NCBI GenBank assembly: GCA_002784795.1
Contig: PFLZ01000129.1
Coordinates: 1 to 5,432 of the forward strand
Origin: Candidatus Magasanikbacteria bacterium CG_4_10_14_0_8_um_filter_42_12
GTDB lineage: Bacteria > Patescibacteriota > Patescibacteriia > Magasanikbacterales > UBA922
Reading direction: 5' to 3'
Length of the DNA stretch: 5,432 bases
Shown here: positions 1 through 5,315 of the stretch, in pieces
Position numbering within the stretch: the stretch's first letter is position 1
How the letters are laid out: every line of letters begins with the position of its first letter
The notes under the pieces: model-generated
Seen by the model: the letters and a program-made list of their open reading frames with translations, nothing else
What the model was told of the DNA's origin: nothing
Database searches by the model: none
Translations under genes and position numbers: made by a program

Positions 1-50
1 AAAAAAAATAGTGCACAATTTCCATCTCTTTATATATATCACCCAAAGAA

Positions 51-79
51 TTGACAAAACCAAAAAATCCGTGTATGGT
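51..79 (+). promoter_or_regulatory. Sigma70-type promoter of uvrA
   Basis: A perfect -35 box TTGACA (51-56) is followed by a 17-base spacer and a -10 box TATGGT (74-79, 4 of 6 consensus positions). The predicted transcript would start near 86-87, giving a leader of about 27 bases before the uvrA ATG. No clear Shine-Dalgarno sequence lies just before that ATG; the only purine-rich stretch, TAAGG at 81-85, is too far upstream. No SOS (LexA) operator was recognised here. The -35 and spacing are seen directly; promoter use is inferred. Confidence 0.6.
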
Positions 80-113
80 GTAAGGCAATCTCACTTCATC
101 TCTGTCTTCCCTT

Positions 114-2945
114 ATGCCAAAACAAGATGTCATCTCGATAAAAAATGCACGCGTCCACAATCTCAAAAACATTTCCCTCGACATTCCAAAAAACAAATTA
201 ACGGTGATCACCGGTCTTTCTGGCTCGGGAAAATCGTCTCTTGCATTTGATACCATCTACGCAGAAGGGCAACGCCGCTATGCAGAAAGTCTCAATGCAT
301 ACGCACGTCAATTCATGGATTTGCAAGACAAACCTGATGTTGATGATATCGAAGGACTGTCCCCGACGATCGCTATTGATCAAAAAACTATTTCCAATAA
401 TCCTCGTTCTACGGTTGGGACGACCACAGAAATTTACGATTACTTGCGTCTTCTTTTTGCGCGTATCGGTGTACAGTATTGCACAGCATGCCACATCCCT
501 GTGCGTCATGCCACGCCAGGAGAAATAACAGAATCTGTTAGAAACCTCATCCGTGGCAATGGAGAGGTTACTCTCATCGTTCCCCTTTTTCACCAAGCAG
601 AAATAAAACAAAAATCATTGCTGGCAGAACTCGAACAAACCGGCTACAACCGCGTGCGCATCAATGGGGTCGAACATCGCATTCATGATATTAAGACACT
701 CTCTTTTGATAAAACAAAACGATACGACGTGGATATTATTCTCGGAGAGATAGAAGAAAAACAAAAACAACAACTGCACGCATTGATAGAAAAAGCACTT
801 GATCTTGGCAATGGCGCTATTCTCACTCTCACCGAAGATGGTGATGAAGTAACCTACAATACGACACCAGCATGCGGACAGTGTGGCAATGTATTTGATC
901 TCATAGAACCAAGAAGTTTTAGTTTCAATAGTCCACATGGGGCATGCCCTCGCTGTACAGGACTTGGCATCACACTTGATGCAGATCCAGAACTGGTGAT
1001 TCCAAATCCACGGCTGACACTGGCAGAAGGAGCAATACAACCCTGGACGCGTATTGTGGGCAATCAAAATAAATATCAAGAAATTCTTCAGGCAGTCGCC
1101 GATGCACACAACTTTTCTGTGCACACTCCTATCAAAGACATGTCACAAAAGGCGATGGATGTCGTGCTCTATGGAACAGATGGGCAAGAATATCCAATTG
1201 GAAAAAAGAACATGCACTACGAAGGTGTGGTGCCAAATTTGATCCAACGCCATGCCGAGACAGATTCTGATTATGTCCGAAAAGAAATTGAAGCTTACAT
1301 GCGAGAACGTGTCTGTCCGGTTTGTAACGGCAAAAGACTCAAGGAAACATCACTCGCGGTAAAAATTGGTGACTGGAGCATTGCTGACATTGGAGAGATG
1401 ACTGTCGAAGAAGCACTCGATGCGTTTGAAATCATTGGTGATGAGAAAAAAAATACACTCGCACTTTTCAAAACACACATGGCGGTAGCTTTACCTCTGG
1501 CAAAAGAAATGATAAAACGCGTTCGCAATTTGCTCGATGTTGGGTTGTATTATTTGTCGCTTGATCGTTCTGTCCATACACTCTCTGGAGGAGAAGCACA
1601 GCGCGTGCGTCTCTCAACACAACTCTCTACAGGGCTAACTGGCGTTATCTATATTTTAGACGAACCTTCTATTGGGTTGCACCCAAAAGACAACGATACC
1701 CTCATCGCCACACTCAAAAAATTGCGTGATTTGAAAAATACTGTCATTGTCGTAGAGCATGATCAAGCCATGATGGAAGCTGCTGATTTTGTGGTAGACA
1801 TTGGCCCTGGGGCAGGGACCGGTGGTGGAGAAGTAATTGCCACAGGGACAGCGGCGATGATAAAGAAAAATAATGCATCACAAACAGGACAATTTCTTTC
1901 TGGCAAAGCCACCATTCCCGTGCCAAAAAAACGTCGCACAGGCAACAAAAAAACGATTGATATCAAAGGCGCGCGTGCATTTAATCTCAAAAATATTGAT
2001 GTCTCTATCCCCCTTGGAACACTGACCTGTGTCACGGGTGTATCTGGATCAGGAAAATCGAGTTTGATTATCGACATTCTCAGTAAAGCACTGCACAAAA
2101 AGTTTTATCGTGCAAAAGCTGAACCAGGTGAACACAAAAGTATCAAAGGGATGACCAATATAAAAAAGGTTATTTCTATTGATCAGTCCCCTATTGGTCG
2201 CACACCGCGCAGTAATCCAGCGACATACACCGGTGTTTTTACCGCGATTCGTGATGTGTTTACCAATGTACCAGAAGCAAAAATGCGGGGCATGGATGCA
2301 GGAAAATTTAGTTTTAATGTCAAAGGTGGTGGACGTTGTGAAGCATGCGCAGGACAAGGATACGTGACCATTCCCATGCAATTTTTGTCAGACGTGTTTG
2401 TCGAATGTCCAGAATGTGAAGGAAAACGATACAACCAAGAAGCACTCGATATTCATTACCGTGGAAAAACCATTGCAGACATTCTCTCGATGACTGTCGA
2501 AGACGCCTACAGTTTTTTCCGAGATGTCCCCGCTATTGCGGACAAACTGCGTATCTTGCGTGACGTAGGTCTCGGTTATGTTGGTCTCGGACAATCAGCA
2601 ACGACACTCTCTGGTGGAGAAGCACAACGTATCAAACTTGCGACAGAACTTGCACGCAGAAGTAATGGGGACACGCTCTACATTCTCGACGAACCAACAA
2701 CAGGATTGCACTTTGGTGACATTGTTCGATTGCTAGAAGTATTGACACAACTGGTAGAAAAAGGAAACACCGTGCTCATTATTGAACACAATCTTGATGT
2801 TATCAAATCTGCTGATTGGGTAATTGACATGGGACCAGACGGCGGCAAACGCGGAGGGACAGTGATCGCGATGGGAACTCCAGAAATCATTGCAAAAGAA
2901 TCAAAAAGTTATACCGGAACATATCTAAAACAACTGTTGAAATAA
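114..2945 (+). CDS. uvrA: UvrA, excinuclease ABC subunit A
   Basis: UvrA is the DNA-damage-recognition ATPase of nucleotide excision repair. It dimerises, loads UvrB at lesions and leaves before UvrC cuts. The 943-residue product is full length (E. coli UvrA is 940). Two ABC ATPase modules are intact. The first has Walker A GLSGSGKSS at 34-42, the signature LSGGEAQ at 490-496 and Walker B ILDEP with D516/E517. The second has Walker A GVSGSGKSS at 642-650, LSGGEAQ at 832-838 and D859/E860. The zinc-binding CxxC pairs are present at C254/C257 with C278/C281, and at C742/C745 with C765/C768; the second set matches the E. coli damage-sensing zinc finger almost position for position. The ATG at 114 leaves the usual short N-terminus before the first module and lies behind a good promoter, though without an obvious ribosome site. 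The gene ends in tandem stops (TAA TAG) and then a hairpin terminator. uvrB and uvrC are not in the window. No frameshift or missing motif was seen. Confidence 0.98.
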   Translation: MPKQDVISIKNARVHNLKNISLDIPKNKLTVITGLSGSGKSSLAFDTIYAEGQRRYAESLNAYARQFMDLQDKPDVDDIEGLSPTIAIDQKTISNNPRSTVGTTTEIYDYLRLLFARIGVQYCTACHIPVRHATPGEITESVRNLIRGNGEVTLIVPLFHQAEIKQKSLLAELEQTGYNRVRINGVEHRIHDIKTLSFDKTKRYDVDIILGEIEEKQKQQLHALIEKALDLGNGAILTLTEDGDEVTYNTTPACGQCGNVFDLIEPRSFSFNSPHGACPRCTGLGITLDADPELVIPNPRLTLAEGAIQPWTRIVGNQNKYQEILQAVADAHNFSVHTPIKDMSQKAMDVVLYGTDGQEYPIGKKNMHYEGVVPNLIQRHAETDSDYVRKEIEAYMRERVCPVCNGKRLKETSLAVKIGDWSIADIGEMTVEEALDAFEIIGDEKKNTLALFKTHMAVALPLAKEMIKRVRNLLDVGLYYLSLDRSVHTLSGGEAQRVRLSTQLSTGLTGVIYILDEPSIGLHPKDNDTLIATLKKLRDLKNTVIVVEHDQAMMEAADFVVDIGPGAGTGGGEVIATGTAAMIKKNNASQTGQFLSGKATIPVPKKRRTGNKKTIDIKGARAFNLKNIDVSIPLGTLTCVTGVSGSGKSSLIIDILSKALHKKFYRAKAEPGEHKSIKGMTNIKKVISIDQSPIGRTPRSNPATYTGVFTAIRDVFTNVPEAKMRGMDAGKFSFNVKGGGRCEACAGQGYVTIPMQFLSDVFVECPECEGKRYNQEALDIHYRGKTIADILSMTVEDAYSFFRDVPAIADKLRILRDVGLGYVGLGQSATTLSGGEAQRIKLATELARRSNGDTLYILDEPTTGLHFGDIVRLLEVLTQLVEKGNTVLIIEHNLDVIKSADWVIDMGPDGGKRGGTVIAMGTPEIIAKESKSYTGTYLKQLLK

Positions 2946-2964
2946 TAGCCATGAATTACTGCAC

Positions 2965-2995
2965 AAAAAAAGAACCTCGTACGAGGTTCTTTTTT
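2965..2995. terminator. Bidirectional terminator between uvrA and the H1-like gene
   Basis: A perfect inverted repeat (arm AGAACCTCGT, 2971-2980, against 2981-2990) is flanked by an A run on the left and a T run on the right. Either strand therefore reads as a hairpin followed by a U tract. In RNA this gives about 8 bp of stem with a GUAC loop, extended by A-U pairs. It starts 20 bases after the uvrA stop and 12 bases past the end of the converging H1-like gene, so it can stop both transcripts. Confidence 0.9.
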
Positions 2996-3006
2996 GATGA
3001 AGTATA

Positions 3007-3261
3007 TTACTTCTTCTTTCGTGTTGTTTTTCGCTTCTTAGGAGTGGCCTTCTTAGCGGCTTTGCGCTTTGCTGGCTTTCGCTTCTTTGGAGCAGCTTTT
3101 TTTGTAGCTGGTTTTCGCTTTGCTACTTTTCGTTTTTTTGGTGCAGCCTTCTTAACGGTTTTTCGTTTTTTAGGTGCAGCTTTTTTAACGACTTTTCGCT
3201 TTGCTGGCTTACGAGCTACTTTTTTCTTAGCAGCTGGTCGGCGTTTTTTTGCTGTTGGCAT
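3007..3261 (-). CDS. Histone H1-like lysine/arginine-rich DNA-binding protein
   Basis: An 84-residue, extremely basic protein: 35 Lys and 11 Arg (55%), with 17 Ala and 9 Pro, and no Asp, Glu, Cys or aromatic residue. It consists of imperfect short repeats; the core PKKRK occurs four times between KK/AA and V/T/P spacers. This is the composition of the eukaryotic H1 C-terminal tail and of bacterial H1-like proteins (chlamydial Hc2, Bordetella BpH1), which bind and condense DNA through disordered Lys/Ala/Pro tails. A nucleoid-compacting role is therefore likely, but it rests on composition and not on a folded domain. The start at 3261 is chosen over the longer open frame (to 3321) because a perfect ribosome site lies 7 bases upstream and the low-complexity protein begins at MPTAKKRRP. 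The gene converges on uvrA. Ribosomal proteins with basic tails are a less likely alternative. Confidence 0.85.
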   Translation of the reverse strand: MPTAKKRRPAAKKKVARKPAKRKVVKKAAPKKRKTVKKAAPKKRKVAKRKPATKKAAPKKRKPAKRKAAKKATPKKRKTTRKKK

Positions 3262-3266
3262 ATTGG

Positions 3267-3276
3267 CACCTCCTTT
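3267..3276 (-). promoter_or_regulatory. Perfect Shine-Dalgarno site of the H1-like gene
   Basis: Read on the minus strand the site is AAAGGAGGTG, a full match to the 16S anti-Shine-Dalgarno end. Its AGGAGG core is 7 bases from the ATG at 3261. It fixes the start codon and suggests high translation. No comparable site precedes the other three protein genes in this window. Confidence 0.9.
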
Positions 3277-3333
3277 CTTAATGAAGATATATTTTTTTGA
3301 CATGACCATGGTGCATACCAAAAATTTTTTTAT

Positions 3334-3362
3334 ATTTTACACGACAAGCATGGATGTAAAAT
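3334..3362 (-). promoter_or_regulatory. Candidate H1-like promoter overlapping an 8-bp inverted repeat
   Basis: The arms ATTTTACA (3334-3341) and TGTAAAAT (3355-3362) form a perfect inverted repeat with a 13-base centre. On the minus strand the arms contain a -35-like TTTACA (3360-3355) and a -10-like TAAAAT (3339-3334), each 5 of 6 to consensus. The spacer is only 15 bases, shorter than ideal. A second possible -10, TATACT, lies farther upstream at 3392-3387 behind an A-rich tract and would give a leader of about 119 bases. The arrangement could be an operator over the promoter or a chance palindrome in AT-rich DNA. Confidence 0.35.
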
Positions 3363-3396
3363 AATATGATCGACCTTTGTGACAGTAGTATACTTA

Positions 3397-3416
3397 TTTT
3401 TTGTTTTTTTTGAAAC
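3397..3416. repeat. 20-base direct repeat, copy 1
   Basis: T6-G-T8-GAAAC is repeated exactly at 3466-3485, 69 bases away. This copy lies upstream of the H1-like gene, where on the minus strand it forms an A-rich tract next to a possible -10 box at 3392-3387. A-tracts of this kind can bend DNA or act as an UP element, but that is not shown here. Confidence 0.7.
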
Positions 3417-3426
3417 AACATGCAAC

Positions 3427-3458
3427 AAAAAACTGTGCATAAGTTACACAGTTTTTTT
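3427..3458 (-). terminator. Terminator of the HD-DUF389 operon
   Basis: AAAAAACTGTG (3427-3437) pairs with CACAGTTTTTT (3447-3457) around a 9-base loop. On the minus strand, the sense of the upstream DUF389 gene, the GC-containing stem is followed by a run of six T, as expected of an intrinsic terminator. It is also symmetric enough to work on the plus strand. It starts about 27 bases beyond the DUF389 stop codon and separates that operon from the H1-like gene. Confidence 0.8.
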
Positions 3459-3465
3459 CCAACTT

Positions 3466-3485
3466 TTTTTTGTTTTTTTTGAAAC
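3466..3485. repeat. 20-base direct repeat, copy 2
   Basis: Identical to 3397-3416. Its right edge touches the TAG stop of the DUF389 gene (3487-3485). Together the two copies bracket the terminator hairpin at 3427-3458, which is a tidier arrangement than random homopolymer tracts usually give. Confidence 0.7.
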
Positions 3486-4150
3486 TATGATTGCGGTGTT
3501 GGATTTGTTTTTTCCAACTCTTTTCCAAATCCCAATAACACAAACATTAGAATACTTCCCAAACAAATTCCTATAATATTGAATCCATACAACAGCATAC
3601 TTTGCCGAAATAAAAACATGTCATTGGTAGACAATGCAATGCCTGCAACAGCTATCGGTGGAATAATTGCCGCCGCAATTGCAATCCCTGTGACAAATTC
3701 TTTGATCTTTGGTCTTGCGTATGCAAACGTACCGGCAAGTCCGCTGATACATGCGACAAGAAAATACAACATGTCTGGTTTACTTCTACTAAGTATTTCT
3801 CCCGTGAGAAATGTTTGTTCATTCGCAAAAACAGAGGTGACCGATCCAATAGCCGCAGCGACAAATAACGAAAGCAATGTCCCAAATACAATAGAAAGAA
3901 ACGAACGCCACAAATCTTTTCCTTGTAAAATGAGCACGCTCAGAGACAATACAAATAGTGGCGTGACAAGCGGTGCCACTACCATTGCGCCGATAATAAC
4001 AGCGGTGTTGTCCATCAATAATCCGAGTGCAGCAAGCGCGGAAGAAAAACTAATGAGAATATAAAAATCTTTTGATTGTGGCGTGACTTCAGCAAGACGT
4101 TTTTGAGTCGCATGACGGATGCGCTCAACGGGAGAAAAAAACCATGGCAT
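3485..4150 (-). CDS. DUF389 family integral membrane protein
   Basis: A 221-residue hydrophobic protein of the DUF389 family, whose biochemical function is unknown. Family hallmarks are visible: the block DNTAVIIGAMVVAPLVTP (47-64), a polar ExxSRSxP segment (118-125) leading into a small-residue helix with SGLAG, then the AIAAAIIPP block (157-165), and a last helix around FNIIGICLGS. About six membrane helices are suggested, near 28-46, 48-73, 84-108, 127-145, 152-172 and 184-207, so it acts in the cytoplasmic membrane. The short basic N-terminus (R10-R18) suggests a cytoplasmic start. The length suits a single DUF389 core without the extra soluble domains found in some relatives. The ATG lies 3 bases after the stop of the HD gene with no Shine-Dalgarno motif, implying one transcript and translation by re-initiation. 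A transport role is often guessed for such proteins, but nothing here proves it. Confidence 0.9.
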   Translation of the reverse strand: MPWFFSPVERIRHATQKRLAEVTPQSKDFYILISFSSALAALGLLMDNTAVIIGAMVVAPLVTPLFVLSLSVLILQGKDLWRSFLSIVFGTLLSLFVAAAIGSVTSVFANEQTFLTGEILSRSKPDMLYFLVACISGLAGTFAYARPKIKEFVTGIAIAAAIIPPIAVAGIALSTNDMFLFRQSMLLYGFNIIGICLGSILMFVLLGFGKELEKTNPTPQS

Positions 4151-4153
4151 ATA

Positions 4154-4909
4154 TTATGATGATACACGAACAAAGGCAAAAGAAACTTCCTGGGTGAGTT
4201 GTTCGATGAGTTGTTCAAGCCTGGCATGCATATGGTCAATCCATGCTTGTCCATATCGTTCGATATGCCAAGCCATAATAGATTCTTCATGAATCCAAAT
4301 CATAAATTCTTTGAGGACCGCTAAGAGTTGTTCTTTTGCTGCTTCTGTTTTGACTTCCAAAAAAGCTGTTGAGATAAACCACCACACCATCACACGATAT
4401 GCGTAATGATATGAGAGAGAAGAATCAACAAGCTGCTGAATATCATGGGCTCGTTCACTCGCCAACGTATCAACCGTATCAGCATCTTGCAAAATGTCCA
4501 ATAAGAGTCGCATACGTTTGGTAAGAAACATCCGAGAGAATACTTTTCCGGTGCCTACACTTTTTGCCAAGATAAGACGACTGGCAAGCCAAACGGTACG
4601 ATTCCACTTCCCTGTTTTTATTGCTGTTCTGGCAAGAATAATAGCGGAGAGCGTATCATCAATAAAAGGCATCAACAAAAATGATGGCTTTTTTGTTATC
4701 ACACGAGAAATATCATGCCACCAGGCACTGAGCTTCAACGCATCGAGATGTGATGCATTGGTAACATGAAGCTCTCTCGCAATAACGACCGCGTAGTCTG
4801 CAACTCGCCCTGCATGGCGATGATCATGCAGTGGATCATGACTTCCCATGAGAATGGTTTCCGCCTGTGAGGTGAGAGATTGAACACGTTGTGTACTATT
4901 GAGGGGCAT
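4154..4909 (-). CDS. HD-domain protein, predicted metal-dependent phosphohydrolase
   Basis: A 251-residue, mostly helical soluble protein with an N-terminal HD domain. The metal-binding pattern is recognisable: His-rich HDPLHDHRHAGRV (24-36, likely ligand H32 or H28), the HD pair in AWWHDISR (H65, D66), and a late aspartate in LQDADTVDTLASE (D142/D144), equivalent to the DADRLD motif of YedJ-like HD hydrolases. Such enzymes cleave phosphate esters of nucleotides or related compounds, but the substrate cannot be told from sequence. Residues 150-251 have no motif I recognise; they contain an amphipathic Trp-rich stretch (AYRVMVWWFIS) and charged helices. It is the first gene of a two-gene operon with DUF389. 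The start at 4909 fits a promoter 22 bases upstream and gives about a 14-base leader; no Shine-Dalgarno sequence is present. The N-terminus ahead of the first ligand is short but complete. Confidence 0.85.
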   Translation of the reverse strand: MPLNSTQRVQSLTSQAETILMGSHDPLHDHRHAGRVADYAVVIARELHVTNASHLDALKLSAWWHDISRVITKKPSFLLMPFIDDTLSAIILARTAIKTGKWNRTVWLASRLILAKSVGTGKVFSRMFLTKRMRLLLDILQDADTVDTLASERAHDIQQLVDSSLSYHYAYRVMVWWFISTAFLEVKTEAAKEQLLAVLKEFMIWIHEESIMAWHIERYGQAWIDHMHARLEQLIEQLTQEVSFAFVRVSS

Positions 4910-4930
4910 ATTGAGATATATAGTATCTTC

Positions 4931-4959
4931 AGGATATCATATATATTGGAGGTCTTCAA
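4931..4959 (-). promoter_or_regulatory. Candidate promoter of the HD-DUF389 operon
   Basis: On the minus strand, TTGAAG (4959-4954) and TATCCT (4936-4931) are 17 bases apart, and the -10 is preceded by TGA, an extended -10 feature. Transcription would start near 4924, leaving a very short leader of about 14 bases before the ATG at 4909. This agrees with the lack of a ribosome site. Each box matches 4 of 6 consensus bases. Confidence 0.45.
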
Positions 4960-4988
4960 CCACCATGCCTTGATTTCTTCTCTGTTTT

Positions 4989-5017
4989 TTGCTACGCTAT
5001 GAGCATTCTTTTCATAT
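4989..5017 (+). promoter_or_regulatory. Weak candidate promoter for the tRNA region
   Basis: TTGCTA (4989-4994), a 17-base spacer and TCATAT (5012-5017) would start a transcript near 5024, just before the decayed tRNA copy at 5027. The -10 is poor (3 of 6). I see no better promoter directly in front of the intact tRNA, so that gene may be expressed by read-through across the decayed copy. Confidence 0.25.
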
Positions 5018-5034
5018 GTATACCACGCGCCTGT

Positions 5035-5051
5035 TCCCGATTGAATCGGGA
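5035..5051. repeat. 17-base palindrome, copy 1 (D-arm site)
   Basis: TCCCGATTGAATCGGGA has perfect 8-base arms around one central G. It replaces AACT of the intact tRNA (at 5158-5161), within a CTG...CAG mini-palindrome. The flanking CTG and CAG extend the possible hairpin beyond the repeat, with one bulged T. Confidence 0.9.
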
Positions 5052-5093
5052 CAGTGGTTGAGTACGACGCTTATAACGTCGGAGTCGATGGTT

Positions 5094-5110
5094 TCCGGAT
5101 CTAATCGGGA
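5094..5110. repeat. 17-base palindrome, copy 2 (T-loop site, degenerate)
   Basis: TCCGGATCTAATCGGGA has the same length as the other copies but departs from the consensus at positions 4 and 8, giving two mismatched pairs. It sits in the T loop of the decayed tRNA copy, between GATGG-TT and CCATC. Confidence 0.8.
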
Positions 5111-5148
5111 CCATCCACGCACACTATTTGTTCTTTCTACTTTTCCAC

Positions 5149-5221
5149 GCGCCTGTAACTCAGTGGTTAGAGTACGACGCTTATAACGTCGGAGTCGATG
5201 GTTCAATTCCATCCAGGCGCA
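5149..5221 (+). tRNA. tRNA-Ile (anticodon UAU)
   Basis: A complete 73-base cloverleaf can be drawn by hand. The acceptor GCGCCTG (5149-5155) pairs perfectly with CAGGCGC (5214-5220). The D stem is ACTC/GAGT with GG in the loop. The anticodon stem CGACG/CGTCG encloses CTTATAA, so the anticodon is TAT (5182-5184). The variable loop is 5 bases, and the T stem GATGG/CCATC encloses TTCAATT. The discriminator is A (5221), as expected for isoleucine. CCA is not encoded (ACAG follows), so it must be added by the CCA-adding enzyme. The anticodon reads AUA directly; most bacteria use a CAU anticodon modified to lysidine by TilS instead. It is the only intact tRNA in the gene-free stretch 4910-5432; the rest of that stretch is its decayed copies and palindromes. 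Confidence 0.95.
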
Positions 5222-5224
5222 CAG

Positions 5225-5254
5225 ATTTCATGTATTGCTCCGTATACATGAAAT
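5225..5254 (+). repeat. 11-bp inverted repeat (RNA hairpin) in unit A
   Basis: ATTTCATGTAT (5225-5235) and ATACATGAAAT (5244-5254) are perfect complements around the 8-base loop TGCTCCGT. The matching place in unit B (5319-5348) has three substitutions in the arms. All three leave G-U pairs if the RNA is read from the plus strand, and the loop changes by only one base. There is no U run after it, so it is not an ordinary terminator. Confidence 0.75.
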
Positions 5255-5285
5255 ATATTAAGCATAGCATCGGAATCAATGGTTC

Positions 5286-5302
5286 TCCCGATTAAATCGG
5301 GA
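5286..5302. repeat. 17-base palindrome, copy 3 (T-loop site)
   Basis: TCCCGATTAAATCGGGA is perfect, with 8-base arms around a central A. It replaces AATT of the tRNA T loop (TTCAATT becomes TTC plus the palindrome). The flanking T-stem arms prolong the hairpin, with a TTC bulge on one side. Confidence 0.9.
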
Positions 5303-5315
5303 CCATCCAGGCGCA

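Larger units (their letters stand above)
5027..5122 (+). pseudogene. Decayed tRNA-Ile(UAU) copy with two palindromic inserts
   Basis: This is a second version of the tRNA at 5149-5221. It has the same 5' acceptor GCGCCTG (5027-5033), an identical anticodon arm with TAT in the loop (5065-5081), the same variable loop and the same T-stem arms GATGG (5087-5091) and CCATC (5111-5115). It cannot fold as a normal tRNA. The 5' D-stem strand is gone, replaced by a 17-base palindrome (5035-5051). The T loop is replaced by TT plus a second 17-base palindrome-like insert (5094-5110). The 3' acceptor CACGCAC differs from CAGGCGC at two positions. Homology with the intact gene begins at the shared CCAC just upstream, 122 bases apart. 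It is most likely a dead duplicate, or less likely a leader RNA with a new role. Confidence 0.85.
5222..5315 (+). repeat. 94-base tandem unit A: hairpin spacer plus tRNA-Ile 3' half
   Basis: The unit begins right after the tRNA discriminator base and ends in a second CAGGCGC-A. Its first 64 bases align without gaps to 5316-5379 (53 of 64 identical by hand count; 9 of 11 differences are transitions). The right part (5264-5315) is a tRNA 3' half starting in the anticodon loop. It has a mutated T-stem arm AATGG (5278-5282), TTC, a palindrome (5286-5302), CCATC and the intact acceptor strand. The left part (5222-5263) has no counterpart in the tRNA. Confidence 0.85.

Noticed and set aside
11..250. 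Open frame of 79 residues overlapping the uvrA start
   Set aside because: It overlaps the start of uvrA in another frame and spans the uvrA promoter. No family resemblance and no ribosome site.
1295..1528. Antisense open frames inside uvrA, of which this is one example
   Set aside because: They lie in the shadow of a fully conserved, intact uvrA and show no independent start signal or family motif.
3007..3261. PKKRKV segment resembling a eukaryotic nuclear localisation signal
   Set aside because: In a protein that is 55% Lys/Arg with repeated PKKRK, the match is expected by composition. Nothing else points to an effector.
2951..3364. Open frame on the plus strand giving a 137-residue Phe/Arg/Ala-rich protein
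   Set aside because: It is the antisense of the H1-like gene: the FRFFGAAF pattern mirrors the Lys/Arg-rich repeats. It has no ribosome site, and it reads through both the terminator and the gene's upstream region.
5027..5122. tRNA with self-splicing introns
   Set aside because: The inserts are 17 bases, too short for any group I or II intron. They replace tRNA bases rather than interrupt them, and the acceptor strand is mutated.
5012..5212. Minus-strand open frame across the tRNA copies
   Set aside because: It runs antisense through two tRNA sequences and palindromes. The apparent protein is an artefact of structural RNA sequence.
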